From contig JAREIK010002635.1 in NCBI GenBank assembly GCA_029783825.1, forward strand, positions 745,417 to 809,416: a stretch of 64,000 nt of DNA, given 5' to 3'. The translations under genes were made by a program, and so were the position numbers. The DNA comes from Sapria himalayana (lineage: Eukaryota > Streptophyta > Magnoliopsida > Malpighiales > Rafflesiaceae). Within the stretch, counting starts at the first letter, position 1. Each line of letters starts with the position of its first letter. Positions 26,071-37,371 of the stretch are shown here, in pieces. The notes under the pieces were generated by a model that had not been told where the DNA came from, ran no database searches, and saw nothing but the letters and a program-made list of their open reading frames with translations.

Positions 26071-26556
26071 GAGTTATAGAAAATTTTTAACATAAAATAA
26101 TGTTGATTGATTCCTTGGAGAGATTGCAACATGTAAGATTTGTTGAAAGGAAGAAAGTTAGATACATTAAAACATAAAATAATGTTGAATGCAATTTTAG
26201 GTTGTTAGGAGAAAGTCAGATTAGAAAAGAAAAAATAAACCTTAGATGTTACAATCAAATGTGGAGGAGAGAACATATATAATTCATATTAATAACCAGA
26301 AGAGAGTTCAATACAAGCAAGTACATGTATTAATAACAAATTGCTTGGTGAAATAATAATTTGTGCAGTAAATCTTAACAATAAGTCAATATCAAGAGAA
26401 AAATTTCATGATCATGATTATACAATAATGTTTTTGAAAAAAAAAATAACTTCTAACAATTTAAATAAATATAAAAAATGCGACCTTAAAAGAAAATTTT
26501 TGAGATTTTCTTTTTAGTTTGAAGCTCTGTAAAACAACAATAAAACCCACAAATAT

Positions 26557-26562
26557 TTTATT
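26557..26562 (-). terminator. Candidate poly(A) signal for Elf1
   Basis: The minus strand reads AATAAA about 170 bases past the first in-frame stop of the terminal visible exon. Only positional support. Confidence 0.3.
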
Positions 26563-26734
26563 GCATGGTTGCTGATGTTTTTAATCTTCCTGTCTCTTTA
26601 ATAAAGCAAGTAGGGGGTGTTTGAAAGCAGAAACAGAAAACAAAGTTTGGCAATTAGTTAATATATAAGAAGCTTCATAATCAGAACTTACTATAAATGA
26701 AATATCACTTAAATGCATTTAAAGACTGGAATAA

Positions 26735-26801
26735 TCATACAGTTGGTAGGGGCATTCCTACACCATTGACACGTTCACACTCATCGATCCATTCACTATA
26801 T
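26735..26801 (-). CDS. ELF1: Elf1 transcription elongation factor, last visible exon
   Basis: The minus strand has acceptor gtgcttgcag, then the exon reading (L)YSEWIDECERVN followed by GVGMPLPTV and a TGA stop at 26737-26735. IDLYSEWIDECERVN is the highly conserved C-terminal part of plant Elf1/ELOF1, a small zinc-ribbon protein that travels with RNA polymerase II. The family usually ends soon after ERVN with an acidic tail. Either this copy ends with the nine residues given, or a donor is used just after ERVN (AATG then gtgtagg) or after PLPT (gtatga), with a further exon to the left. I could not find such an exon. The first base completes a codon begun in the 22-nt exon. Confidence 0.85.
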
Positions 26802-26897
26802 CTGCAAGCACAAAGGTCTGACAATTGGTTAGATGCACAAGCAGATTGCCCATAATTCTATAGGACAAGTTAGAGGAATTGGACATCTACTACTTAC

Positions 26898-26919
26898 AAA
26901 TCAATTGGCTCTGTTAAAG
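26898..26919 (-). CDS. ELF1: Elf1, 22-nt micro-exon
   Basis: The minus strand has a long T tract ending ttttttgcag, the exon CTTTAACAGAGCCAATTGAT plus TT, then donor gtaagtag. It encodes (A)LTEPID(L). The first two bases complete the Ala codon opened by the G ending the exon at 44399. The last two bases open a Leu codon finished in the exon at 26801. The 96-bp intron to the next exon has canonical GT-AG ends. Phase continuity across three exons and the exact family signature make this assignment strong despite the tiny size. Confidence 0.88.
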
Positions 26920-27299
26920 CTGCAAAAAAAAAAAAAAAACATCATAATCAGGACCGGGGGGAAGACTAGACACACAGTTGACTAATCCACATTAAATACA
27001 GTTTCAAAATTACAAACAATTTTTAGAAATTAAAGTGAATGTTAGAGCTAAGCAGCAGATATGTTGATAGACAATGTTTATGGAGAGAAATTATGTAGGC
27101 AGAGGAGTCGCAAAAAGAAATAATGGTTCTCCAAGTGAAGTTATCCATCTATATCATCACGTATGATAAGCTAGGGACCACCACTGGCCAAATGTGGTTC
27201 TCCAAATGGCTTTCTCAATCGATTTCTAACTTCAACCTGGGAATTTTAGGGTTTAAAAATTTTTCTTCAATTTTTATTTACCCCTGGTTGGATACCCCA

Positions 27300-27420
27300 C
27301 AATAGAACATTTGTTTCACCGAGGAAGGCATCAAAGACATGCATTGAGTATGCCTCATACCAAAAAGCATGTGCCCTTGGACAATTTCTGGGCATCTCAC
27401 CTCCAGGCACAAATCAACAA
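27300..27420 (-). other. Unexplained coding-like segment in the Elf1 intron
   Basis: The minus strand reads PGGEMPRNCPRAHAFWYEAY, then SMHVFDAFLGETNVLLWG, before a stop, with base composition richer than its surroundings. It is not part of Elf1. No family was recognised. It could be a fragment of a retroelement LTR or of a captured gene. Confidence 0.3.
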
Positions 27421-30400
27421 TGTATTTTAAAATCTTTGTATACATTAATGTTGTCAAAACAACTCATACACCATCAATAAAATTCACACAAAATAAGCAC
27501 ACGTGAATGTCCTTATATAGTTAATGAGCTAAAATGATTAGACGATGGATATCCTTTGAGTTTGACAATGTGGACTTCAATGCACTGTTCTACCTTGAGT
27601 TCTGTCGCACAGCAAGTGCACCTTCCCTCTAGGGTTCTTAGCCCTCACCCTAGCACATCCTACTCTTTATTTTTCCTTAGAATCGCTCTGTCACTATATT
27701 GATTTTTAGGCCACATAATAAAGAATAAAATATGATCACTCATATCAATCAATATAGAAAAAATTCTTTTATATAATGAATAAATGTAATTAAGACAACT
27801 CGTATATTATATACTCTCATCAATACTATAGTAAATAAAAAATATTAGTAAAATTGTGAGTATGATAGAATTTAATACCAGTATTAATAATCAAGCAATA
27901 TTTCATATGTGGATAAGATATATGTCATTAAAAATAACTCGAATATGCAATGAATTTATACTTAACAACCTTATATATCATTTTATCAAATCTAATAGTT
28001 AGAACCTAAACAAAAAAGGTACACCAAAAAAATTACTAAGATAAACAATAAATTATGACTTGAATATAAAATCTAAAATAGTATCAACTTAAAAAAAAAA
28101 AAAAAGAGGAAACATGTGATTAATCATATAATTTGCAATTTAAACAACATCCACTTAAGACTTCTTGAAAATACTTTTTATGCATTAAAAATATCATAGG
28201 ATTTTCAATCAAATACACATTTTTATTTGCATGAATTCCAATTTAGGATGAAGTATTGGCATAAAAATCTGATGCATTATCTTATACTAAATAAATAAAT
28301 AAATACATGTGTGTGTGTACATATATATACACACATATACACATACAACATAAGCTATATCAATTAATATTTCAATATCATAATTAAATTGTATTTGTGT
28401 ATTTTTATTAAAATACATATGTTTGTTCATTAAATAAATACACATAAATTTGGAATAATTATTAATAAAGTTAACAAAAAATCTAAAAAAATCATGAGTC
28501 TCAGACCTAAGAAATCCCAAATCATTTATGTGAATTAAGGTAAAAGAATCATTGCTAGAATAAAAATAACAAACAAAATATGAAACTTTATGGTACGTTC
28601 ATAAATGATGTATCTCATAATCAAGTGAGAAAATATATTATATACTTGATCTAAAAATCTCAATTTGACAATTAAGAATGATCAAGACAAGTAGTCAAGA
28701 AAAATAACAAAAAAAAAAAGATATATTAGGGTTCTTCTCAATGTAAAAAAATAAAATAAAAATTATTTCATAGTTCCTGAAAAAAATCTGTCGAAATATT
28801 ATCCATTCTTGCAAAACACTAATGAAAACATTTTAAAAAAAAATATTTGAAATATTTGTATCTTGTAATACAGTCCATTGATAATAAATTATAAATATTG
28901 AGGTTTGGTTTTGTTTTTTTTCTCTTTTATTTTTTAAAAACATTCGATATGTTGGCTGTCATAAACAAAATATATAATTGATATGATATTTTGAAAATAA
29001 TTTTTGCAATTAATTTTTTCTCTCCTCATTTTTTCTCAATGGCCAAAACCCTAATCAGCCGTTGTAAATGTCACTAGTCATTTTTGACAAAGTAATGATG
29101 GCACGCATGGTATCGAGTGGTGGCGTAACTTTTTAGTGTCGGTCAGAAGTTTCACTGACAGTTTGTGCCAGCAACAACAGCATGAATTGTTGATAATGTT
29201 CGGCAATATTCTTTTTTTTCATTTCCATGTATATGCTGAGTAATTATAGCCATTGGATATCTGATAGTCAATTTTCAGTGTTAAATCCAAGTTATGGTAG
29301 CCCCTATAACGGTTATCATTATGGTGTTCATATGGTGATGCTAGTACAGATCCAGTGCATACCCATTAAAGGCCCAATTAAGGGTCATGAGGTACTTAGA
29401 CTAGTGTGAGAAGTGTTAGACGAGCAAATTGTGGTGTTTTATACATTTTGTAATCTGGAAAAGCTAAATGTGTGGCACATTTTGTTTTATACTAGTTTGA
29501 GTACTTAGTTCGCTTGTGTGACTATCATGCCATAGCAGTCCTACATATTTTGTGTTCAACTCTTGCTGAAAGGGATAACTATAATTAGCAAAAGACCAAT
29601 AGGGATAACTTAGTAAAAATTGAGGATGGGTATGTATTCATAATGATTTATATTGGAAATAATTTAGTTCGTGAGCCAATGATACATGAGATAACTGTTA
29701 CATGAACTACCTAAGGTTGAGTCAGATGAGTTGGATTGGAAATGAGTAATACAAAATTATTATTATATTTATGATAATATATTGGCACAAGTATGTCCAA
29801 CATATTTAATTTTTGCGACACATATAAGAAGGTTTGACAATTGACTTTGTTAGTATACTCGTCAAGGTTGTTTCCCAGTTTCAAAATTATACAATAGACT
29901 ACTAGACATTTCACTTATACATATGCTAATATTGACATATTTACTCATGAGAACTATTAAAGATTTATTTCATTTGACACTATTAGCACCCATCAAAAAT
30001 ACTCTTATGTCTATAATTTTATATTCGCATCGTCTCACTCTGTATTCTAGATCATAAATTTATTAGCCAATACACAAGATATAGATAAATATATTCTCTT
30101 TATTTTATTTATTGAGTCTAGAACTTTTGATATTATCATTAATAATATTAATGTTATACTAGTCATGAGCAAGATAATATCAATATTAAAATCTTTTTTT
30201 TTATACATGTCTTATATAAACTATAATTTTATCATAATTTATTTAATATTATTTATTTTATTAAGCAATAAGTTAGTGATTATTTTTTCTTATACTCGTG
30301 TCTTTATACAGGATCGACAAATTAGATAGATAGCTTTTCTGAGGATTGAGCAACATAGATTGTGTTTGTTATTCTCTACACAAATGAGCCTATCTAGATA

Positions 30401-30689
30401 TTTATGTATTTTTAATCTACTTGTGATAACTGATACACTCTCAGCTAGGATAATTATTATTGGACAAACTAAAGATTTTATAAATACATATTAGAAAAGT
30501 GACATCTATTATTTGTGATACATCAATTACATAAGCATACCAAAGTTTCATATTCGACATGTCAAGTGAGTATTAGGAAAGATTCATTTCATATGAATCA
30601 CTTAGATGTTTAGAAACTATTTAATATAATTGCATATGATAACTTAAGATATTTTTTTTATTTTTATTGATAATTATACTTGATACATA
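27421..30689. other. AT-rich intronic sequence, no gene seen
   Basis: Mostly low-complexity AT-rich DNA. The alternating purine-pyrimidine tract 28303-28347 (tacatgtgtgtgtgtacata and following) is the only distinct feature. Short open frames at 28287-28520, 29227-29409 and 29711-29914 match nothing I recognise. Confidence 0.4.
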
Positions 30690-31335
30690 TAATTATTATT
30701 ATTTAAGAAAAGATCTTAATTATTTTTATTTTGATCAAATTTTATGAAAAAAAAAATTTAATTTAATCATGTCATTAAGATGTTGAGAAGTAATAATAAT
30801 TTAGAAATTAATTCTCATTAAATTTCTTATTTCTTTAGAAAAAAATAATAATTTATAATACATCTTATGTTAACACTTCTATACATAATAGAACAATTAA
30901 AAGAAATAATCAATATTTAGTTGAAATAATCAAGATACTCCTGCTACATAAGAGTGTGCCTTAATATTTTTGGCGAGAAGTAATGGTATACATTAAGATG
31001 TTGAGAAGTAACATTATCAATATATAATTATAATTATTTAAAAAAATCTTTATTTTTATTTTTATAAGATTCTATGAAAAAAACTTAGTTTGATCGTGTC
31101 ATTAAAATATTGATAAGTAATAATAATTTAGAATATAATTCTCATCAAATTTCTTATTTCTTTAAGGAATACATGATAATTCAAACATTCTTATATTAGC
31201 ACTTCAATACATAATATAATATTTGAAAGAAATAATTAATATTTAGTTGAGATAATCAAGACACTCCTATAGCATAAGAGTGCACCTAGGTTTGGCAAGA
31301 AGTAATATTATCCATTAACTTTCTAATCAATAAAA
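30690..31335. repeat. 326-bp tandem duplication, two diverged units
   Basis: gtcattaaga at 30771 recurs as gtcattaaaa at 31097, and the phrase around 30949 (aagagtgtgcc) recurs at 31275 (aagagtgcacc). Both spacings are exactly 326. The units run about 30690-31015 and 31016-31335. Confidence 0.8.
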
Positions 31336-32905
31336 TGTCATCTTATGTTCACTTCTCAAAGTATAACTTATATCAACTTTTATACTATAAGACATTTTTA
31401 TTTTTTACCTGTGATTTTTTAAGTCTACTTACTTATTTTGTTTAAGATCTCTCATCATGTAGAGAAAATATGATTGTGCATGACATCAAGTATGCATTTA
31501 TTATGTGCTCTAGTACTCACAAGGGGTACAAGTGTTACTAACCATAGACCAAAAGAATTATAATGAGTGTCAATATGATATTCTTCATGAACAAGTTCTT
31601 CAAAGACTTGATTCAAGAGAATATAACTTCATACATTATAGTGGTAGACTTATTCCTGTGTCCAGCTATTACTCCTCACATTGAGATAAATGCTAACCTT
31701 GCTCCTATACAAACATCTAATATCACTTGTTCAAGTGGCTTTGAAAAGAGTAGTGACACCTTTACTAGAGCATTATGCCAAAAAAAAAAGCTTAATATAA
31801 GTGTCCTACTAGACACAAGATGTGAGTTCCTCTGAGAAAGATAAATGAACATTGGAGACTTAATAATCCCAAAATAAAAGTATATACTACACGAATACAT
31901 TCATAATATTTTCCAAACAAATCTTTTATCACATTAGTTAATCTAATTCAAAATATCAACTTGGACCTTCAGATTACATTGCAGAAGGAACAAGAAATAT
32001 GTTTACTCAATATTCATTATCACGCATGTTATTTTACTCTCATTTTAGTACTATATATTCTAGTTTTTTATTTTTCTTGATATCATAAATATTCCATATA
32101 CACTTACAAGATACTTAGTCATTCAAGATGATAACAAACAATGTTGTATGGACTATATACAATCACATCTAATCATATATATGATCTTGTTTTGAGTCCT
32201 TCAAGTAAATAATCAGTGAGATCAAAATAAGAGTACATAATAAAAAAAAATTCAAATGAAATGTTAATAAACTCAAGACCAGATTGATAGTAAAAAGATT
32301 TACATAAACTTGTGGTATTTTTGCAGCAGTGTATTGGCTAAAATGATTTATTAAATTATTATTTTTTATTATTATATTCATAGACACCATTATAACTTTT
32401 CATTTGTTGCCATAGACACCTTTACATCTCACTGTTTACTTAGTTGTCATAGATGTATTTAGTTGCACAAAGCACAACTAAGTAGAAATATAGAAGAGTG
32501 AAGAAAAGTTAAGGTATAACTATATCTTCTATATTCTTAGTATTCTTTGGGTCGATAAAAAATGAGTCTATCTTTAAAAAAATAACAATACTTATTAATA
32601 TTCTATCAGAATCTAATAAAAAATGTTTATACCCTTTTTAAATACTAAATTAATTAAGAAAGATATATTTCAAAATACTAAGTATTATTTTATACAGATT
32701 TATAAAGATATAATAAACAAAATAAATATTATCAAATAATTTATGAACCATACTAAATAATATTTTTTTAAAATACAAGATCTAAATAACTACACTATGA
32801 GACATAATAAAAAAAAGATATTCTATTAACAAGATAGTTCGTACTTAATATTATACTTCACTAAAAATATTTTGAAATTCTCATATTGAAGAGTAGCATC
32901 CAAAC
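31336..32905. other. AT-rich intronic sequence, no gene seen
   Basis: Overlapping open frames near 31563-31900 lack family features. Nothing else is identifiable. Confidence 0.4.
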
Positions 32906-33590
32906 TAGAGATTAAAAATAGGCCATGTCGAGCTAAAGACCAAATTTTTTGTGGCCCAGGTCATACGACAATTATGGGTCTGCATGACTAAAAAATTAGG
33001 GAGAGCCCAACAAGACCTAGTAGCTCATTAGGCAACCTGAGCCTGACGAGTTGGGCCGGACAAATGACTAACCTGGCACAATTCGAACCCAAGCTAGCAT
33101 GGCTTCGATCCAAGCTAGCATGGGTTCGGTAAAGCTAATCTTGGTCCGGTTCATGCTGATATGGGTTCGTTCCATGACCAAGTTAGACTGGGATTGCATT
33201 AATAAGTAACCATGACTAGATGAAAAGACCATGGTCAGGTCAGATCAAAGATGGGCATAGTCATTGAGCCCATCTCGACCTGATCCATAATCATTTTTTT
33301 TAAATAGCATATGAATCTCACACTTTGCACATTAGGTAGGGTTCATGCCATCCCGAGGCATGACTCAAACATGACCCATACCTCGAGGACCAATGCTAAA
33401 TTTGTTTCTGGTGGGTGGGCAAAAGTCATGTTGTGCCACTTGCTCAGGTGTCGCATAAGCCGAACCCCGAGACCCAACATGATCTATGCCTTTGGGTCAT
33501 GCTAGTATGTGCTAATTTTGGGCCCATTTTGGTCAGATTTTACCATGCAAAGTTAGGTCTTTTTTAGGTTGCGTTGGGCCACCTTCACTA
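32906..33590. mobile_element. Degraded GC-rich hAT-derived repeat
   Basis: TAGAGATTAAAAATAGGCC at 32906 resembles a decayed left end. The following GC-rich text repeats name-like words (gccatgtcgag, aagctagcatgg, gggttcg) typical of the subterminal regions of this family. The right end and TSD could not be fixed; 33590 is approximate. Confidence 0.4.
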
Positions 33591-33896
33591 TTTACCACTT
33601 TTAGTTTAAATTGTTTCACTTAAATACTTATTTTTTACTTCTACAACTAGAGGTGTCAAACGGGCCGGGCCGGCCCGGCCCGGCACGGCATGGTTCGGCC
33701 GTGCCTGGGCCGGCCCAGCACGTTCAAAAACCGTGCCCGGGCCCGTGCCGTGCCCGGGCGAAGCAAGGCACGTGTCGTGCCGTGCCTGGCCCGGCACGGC
33801 ACGCCGGCACGGGTCCATCCCATGCCGGTCCCGCAGGCACGCGTGGCACTGGCGGCGTGCCACGCGTGCCGTGGCGTGAGTCGCGACTCACGGTCA

Positions 33897-33932
33897 CGAG
33901 TCACGACTCACTGAGTCGTGAGTCGTGACTCG
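33897..33932. repeat. Palindrome in a GAGTC/GACTC cluster near the hAT 5' end
   Basis: CGAGTCACGACTCA (33897-33910) is exactly complementary to 33919-33932 across an 8-base spacer. Within about 55 bases GAGTC or GACTC occurs eight times, including a nested GAGTCGCGACTC at 33878-33889. This is a candidate transposase-binding array. Confidence 0.8.
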
Positions 33933-33968
33933 GTCACTCGACCCATCCGGGCCCCGGGCCCCCCGGTA

Positions 33969-34014
33969 AAAAGACCGCGGGTCGGGTCCAAACCGACCCG
34001 ACCCGCGGTCTTTT
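33969..34014. repeat. 20-bp-arm hairpin in the hAT 5' region
   Basis: AAAAGACCGCGGGTCGGGTC pairs perfectly with 33995-34014 across the loop caaacc. The copy starting at 62548 has the corresponding hairpin (GGGTCGGGTC...GACCCGACCC at about 62675-62705). A second inverted pair, GGGGCAGAATC/GATTCTGCCCC, follows at about 34111-34145 and is also shared. Confidence 0.85.
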
Positions 34015-34217
34015 CTCCGAAAACCGAGAAATTCGAAATTTCTAACGGAAAAAAAAAAATTTTCAAACTTTGAGCGATTTTCAGCCCTTGGATTCGACTC
34101 CAACGGCTAGGGGGCAGAATCCGACGGTCCTCGTGATTCTGCCCCTTAAATATAATAAAAAAATTCAAAAAAATAATAAAAAAATAATTTTTTTTAAAAA
34201 AAAAACTTTATTTAGCC

Positions 34218-34225
34218 TATAAAAT
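34218..34225 (+). promoter_or_regulatory. TATA box of the hAT transposase gene
   Basis: TATAAAAT about 280 bases before the start codon, after the AT-rich block and before a pyrimidine-rich stretch. The copy at 62548 has TATAAATT at the same relative place (62902). Predicted from position and conservation. Confidence 0.55.
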
Positions 34226-34502
34226 CTACCCCCCTCCCTATACAATTTATGTTTTTCAAAAGCATAAATCCTCTCAATATTTTCTCTCTCACATAAACTG
34301 TGCTTCTCTCTCTCGGCCCTCGTGATTTTGATTTCGGCTTGGATTTTCGTGAAACTCAACTTGAGTTTTGAACATCAAAGCTTCCTGCAGTGCATCTTGC
34401 ACGTGAGTGACCTCATTGCTTTTACCGGGTAATATAATTTACTTTTTTTTATTTTCTCTCTCTAAAGCTTCTCTCTCTAGAAAAACGTACGAAAAATAAA
34501 AA

Positions 34503-36626
34503 ATGACAAATTTACCTAACACATATTTAAATTTGGAAAATGAAAATGTTAGTGTTACACAAACGTCTGTGGCTCCTGAAACTTTGGTTTCTCCTGTCAT
34601 CTCAGCCCAAAGTTCTAAAAAACAAAAAACTATGAGGACTTCTGTAGTTTGGACACATTTTAAAATCATAACACAATTAGATGTTAGGGGTGAGGAACAT
34701 GAAATGGCACAGTGCAAATATTCTATGCGACTTTTAACATGCAAGAGTACATGTGGGACTGGGCACCTAAAGAGGCATGCTGAAATATGCTCCAAAAAAC
34801 ATGGACCGTTAGATCCTAGGCAAACCCAACTTGGCACTACATTTTTTGAGACTGGATCGAGTTCATTCTCAAAGTTTACTCCCTTCGTATACTCCAGCGA
34901 GTTGGGTAGGGACGGCATGGCCAGACTCATCACATTGATGGGTCTTCCGATCAGATTTTCGGAAGATTCGAGGGTAGTCCGCATCATGCAGACTTATTTT
35001 CAGCCATCCTATCGTAGGATTCCTAGGTCAACATCTAGGAGTGACATACTAAAGATATATAAGTTAGAAAAACAAAAAATAATTAAGGAATTTTTGGCAT
35101 TTAGTGGAGTGGTGTCCGTGACGTCCGATATATGGACATGTCACGATGATTCTTCTTATGCATGTATCACGAGTCATTATGTCGATTCAAACTGAACAAT
35201 AAATAAAAAAATATTAGGATTCACTGAGATTCTTCATCCTCAAGATGGCCCGGCCATTTTTGAGTGTATGATGAAAATATTTAGGGAATATAAAATTCAA
35301 AATAAAATTTTTAGTGTCACTTTCGATAATGCTGCGAATAATGGAGTAGCGATCAATATGTTTGTTAGGAATATTAGAGACGCACCTTTAGGAGAGATAT
35401 TTCATGTCAGATGCATGTGTCATGTTATTAACCTGATAGTTCAAGCGGGTATGAAGGTGTGTTCCCCCGCGTTGGAAAATATACGCAATGCACTCAAGTA
35501 TATTCGCACTCCTCGCAGACTATAAGAGTTTGGTAATCTCTGTTTGTCTGCGAATCTTAAGAAGAAGAAATTCCAATTTGATGTGAGACATCGTTGGAAT
35601 TACACGTACCTGATGTTGGAATCATGTGTTGGATACGAACACGTGATATCCGACTACGTCAATAGTAAGAGTGGCGAACTTATTGTTAACGACACTGACT
35701 GGGATTCAGGAATTTCATAAATGAAATTCCTGAAGATATTTTATGACACGACGAACATGTGTTCGTCGGTTTATACGCCCACCACTTGCATTGCACTCCG
35801 TTGCATATGCAACATTAGTAGCATGTTTAGAATGTATCGAGCGGACCCGACGCTCAGCCATATGGTTGCAGAGATGGAGACCAAGTACCTGAAGTACTGG
35901 TCCACCATTCCATCTCTTTATTGCCTCGCAGCATGCATGGACCCTAGGGCTAAGGTGGAAGGGGTTGAAAACACCCTAACTTTCATTTCCTCGTGCATGA
36001 ACCTGGAAGAGCCACCTCAAGGGTTCATTTACGAGAAGTTGACAGACCTGTTCACATACTACGATACTAGGTATGGTGGTGGTGGTATTGAGACTGTGAG
36101 TACGGACACTGATACCTTGTTCGGAGATGACGCTTATTCCATTAACCTAGCGAGGGGGAAACGTAGGGGTGGACCTTCACATAGGAGCGAGCTGTCTCGG
36201 TACTTAGATACCGATTACTGCTCAATCCTATCACCTTCTGACAATAAGAATCTTGATTTATTACAGTGGTGGAAATCATATGAGTCCGCCTATCCCGTGC
36301 TATCTAGGATGGCACGGGATCTACTGACTCCTCCGGTGTCGAGCGTAGCATCGGAGTCTGCTTTTTCTGTTGCAGTGAACGTGATTTCGGATAGGAGATC
36401 GAGATTACGTCCAGATATGGTTGAGGCCTTGGCATGTTTGAAGGATTGGGAGGAATCGAGATTTAGCATCATTGATCGTGCTGAAGCTGGGACTGTGACA
36501 GACACTGCAGTCGCATCCACATCCACTACGATGGCGGAGGAGCTGATTGCCGATGATGATGACCCATATGATACTGATCTTGATATTGCGGCTGATGATT
36601 CTCATTATATGCCGCTTAACGATTGA
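34503..36626 (+). pseudogene. hAT transposase (BED finger, DDE core, hATC), three nonsense codons
   Basis: One frame of 707 codons runs without frameshift or intron but has stops at codons 231 (TGA, 35193), 341 (TAA, 35523) and 406 (TAA, 35718). BED-type finger at residues 48-96: VWTHF, C71, H92, C96, but the second finger cysteine is Ser74. The DDE residues can be placed by family pattern: D209 in TSDIW, D275 in TFDNAANN, E618 in ASESAFS. The hATC dimerisation region spans about 580-650. Length and order fit plant RICESLEEPER/ZBED-like hATs. Such enzymes excise and insert elements in the nucleus; only a 230-residue N-terminal product is possible without readthrough. Codon 341 fits CAA to TAA (RRL-stop-EF), and codon 231 fits TGG to TGA. 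Confidence 0.92.
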
Positions 36627-37371
36627 TGCTCATCTGCTCTTTTTTTTCGATATTTTTTTATTTTTTTTATTTATACGCTTTGTTTGTACTTTGTATTATA
36701 CGTTGTGTTGAAGTTGAAACTTATACTTTTTTTTTCGGAGTTTTGGTTTCAAAAACATGAATGGTAATTTTTATTTGCGTAGTTTAAATTTTTTTTAATT
36801 AAAATTTTTACTAACTTAATGTATTTATTTATTATTTTAAGATTTAAATTTTATTTTAAAATTTATTAACTTTAAATCTTAATATTTAATTAATACATTA
36901 TAATATTAAAATATGCTAAACTTAATTGAAAAAAAAAATAAATTTTCTAATTTTTTTTTTCATACTTACATTTAATTTTAAATGTAATATTTTTTACAAA
37001 AAATTTTATTTTTTATTTATTACATAAACTTAAAAACAGATAAACAGAAACTTAATAAAAAAATTAAAAAAAAAAAAATTTTTTTATAATCTGCCAAGTG
37101 CCAAGCACGGGCCGTGCGCCCGTGCCCGTGCTTGGCTGTTGGCTCCCGGGACCCGGACCCCGGTTGAGCCGGTCCAGAAGACCAGGTCCAAGCCAACCGT
37201 GCCCGAGCGGGCCGGGCACGGCACGGCACGGCCTCGCCGTGCCCACGGGCCGTGCCGTGCCCGACTTTAAAAAACCGTGCCGTGCCGGGCACGGCACGGT
37301 AGCACGGCGGGGCACGTGAAAAACGAGTCGTGCCGTGCTGGGCCGGCCCGTTTGACACCTCTATCTACAAC

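Larger units (their letters stand above)
33648..37363 (+). mobile_element. Full-length hAT transposon (3716 bp) with perfect TSD
   Basis: Left end TAGAGGTGTCAAACGGGCC, right end GGCCCGTTTGACACCTCTA, inverted and near-perfect, with identical flanking duplications tctacaac (33640-33647 and 37364-37371). Each end has several hundred GC-rich bases with many CGTGCC/GGCACG words, the usual layout of transposase-binding subterminal repeats. The interior encodes one intronless transposase frame with three nonsense codons. Perfect TSDs and good TIRs indicate a recent insertion. It lies in the Elf1 intron, antisense to that gene. Confidence 0.95.

Noticed and set aside
31563..31835. 90-codon open frame with Cys and Met residues
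   Set aside because: It overlaps an opposite-strand frame, has no recognisable domain and sits in AT-rich intronic DNA.
33611..33928. Overlapping GC-rich open frames on both strands at the hAT ends (also 21-233, 37020-37358, 62542-62730)
   Set aside because: They consist of repeated CGTGCC-type words read in several frames on both strands. They lie in non-coding subterminal DNA of transposons.
33648..34145. CpG-island promoter of a host gene
   Set aside because: The GC-rich block is repeated at other hAT ends and bounded by a TIR and TSD, so it belongs to the transposon.
34439..34987. 182-codon open frame antisense to the transposase (and 63417-63683)
   Set aside because: A mirror of the conserved transposase N-terminus. 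The plus strand carries the recognisable BED finger, so the antisense frame is a shadow.
35193..35720. Introns explaining the stops in the 33.6-kb transposase
   Set aside because: All pieces stay in one frame and the sequence across each stop is conserved coding sequence. Removing it would delete family motifs.
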